The position numbers and the translations under genes were made by a program. Source: Dioscorea cayenensis subsp. rotundata (taxonomy: Eukaryota > Streptophyta > Magnoliopsida > Dioscoreales > Dioscoreaceae). From it: a stretch of 64,000 nucleotides of DNA. The DNA lies in assembly GCF_009730915.1 (NCBI RefSeq), contig NC_052489.1, positions 29,877,916 to 29,941,915 on the forward strand, read 5' to 3'. Below the pieces are notes generated by a model. That model saw only the letters and a list, made by a program, of their open reading frames with translations. It searched no databases and had not been told where the DNA came from. Below are positions 63,699 to 64,000 of this stretch, in pieces; the first letter of the stretch is position 1, and every line of letters begins with the position of its first letter.

Positions 63699-64000
63699 CT
63701 GCAAAAAGATTAATACGGTCATCAATCATCAGCATGTTTTGGTATATGCAAGAAGCATCAACTGGCTGCTTTCCTTTAAGCAAGTAAAGTACACACCAAA
63801 TTCTCAATAAAGCAGAGTGCACATATAAAATTTATTCATTTTGGATACAAAACGCTAAATTTCTGTGCAATTAAAGGCCTAGTTTTTCCCAGAAAGATAA
63901 GCAAGTTAACCCCATGCAAATTGTCTTATTTATAGAGGAAACATACAAATCCGTATTCATAACAATGTTAAGCATAATGCACAAATGATCTTCTCTGAGA

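Overview
This is nuclear DNA of a flowering plant. The genes have many GT-AG introns, the intergenic DNA is AT-rich with (TA)n and (TAA)n runs, and the gene families are plant ones (pheophytinase, group-F bZIP, type IIB ACA calcium pump, SnRK1, mTERF). The low GC and protein styles would suit a non-grass monocot such as a yam, but that is only a guess. All exon coordinates were read by eye from splice signals and frame continuity.

Layout. 1-2630: LINE-like zinc-knuckle gene, minus, running off the left edge. 3115-5975 (+): NC2-alpha/NF-YC11 corepressor. 6433-9098 (-): SnRK1 catalytic subunit. 10070-11836 (+): NAC alpha. 12416-13690 (-): RING-H2 ubiquitin ligase with Met/His/Gly repeats. About 15.9-17.15 kb: LINE remnant, then a SINE-like element. 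17953-19014 (-): mTERF protein. 19844-22487 (-): eEF1B beta-type subunit with a hAT-type MITE beside its TATA box. 23487-26219 (-): pheophytinase with a G-box cluster upstream. 30435-31416 (+): Myb/SANT-like protein. 32119-32784 (-): zinc-sensing bZIP19/23-type factor. 35068-36540 (+): PIG-Y with a spliced upstream ORF. 37104-37390: Mutator-type MITE. 37487-39488 (-): 5'-truncated L1-type LINE. 41097-46145 (+): ACA4/11-type calcium pump. 47955-51235 (+): cytosolic NAD-dependent glycerol-3-phosphate dehydrogenase. 51715-55673 (-): saccharopine-dehydrogenase-like oxidoreductase. 57248-58957 (+): penta-EF-hand protein. 60105-61977 (+): plant-specific protein of unknown function. 62695-63698 (-): 3' end of an ARP-type AP endonuclease.

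The genes form no pathway; this is an ordinary gene-rich plant segment. Recurrent themes are visible. Translation genes (NAC alpha, eEF1B) share telo-box plus TATA promoters. Two stress or senescence-type genes (pheophytinase, penta-EF-hand) have dense CACGTG clusters. Three otherwise well-conserved genes each carry one apparent single-frame break, which points to consensus errors or recent decay. I see no LTR retroelement, virus-like element, CRISPR array, rRNA gene or convincing functional tRNA gene.
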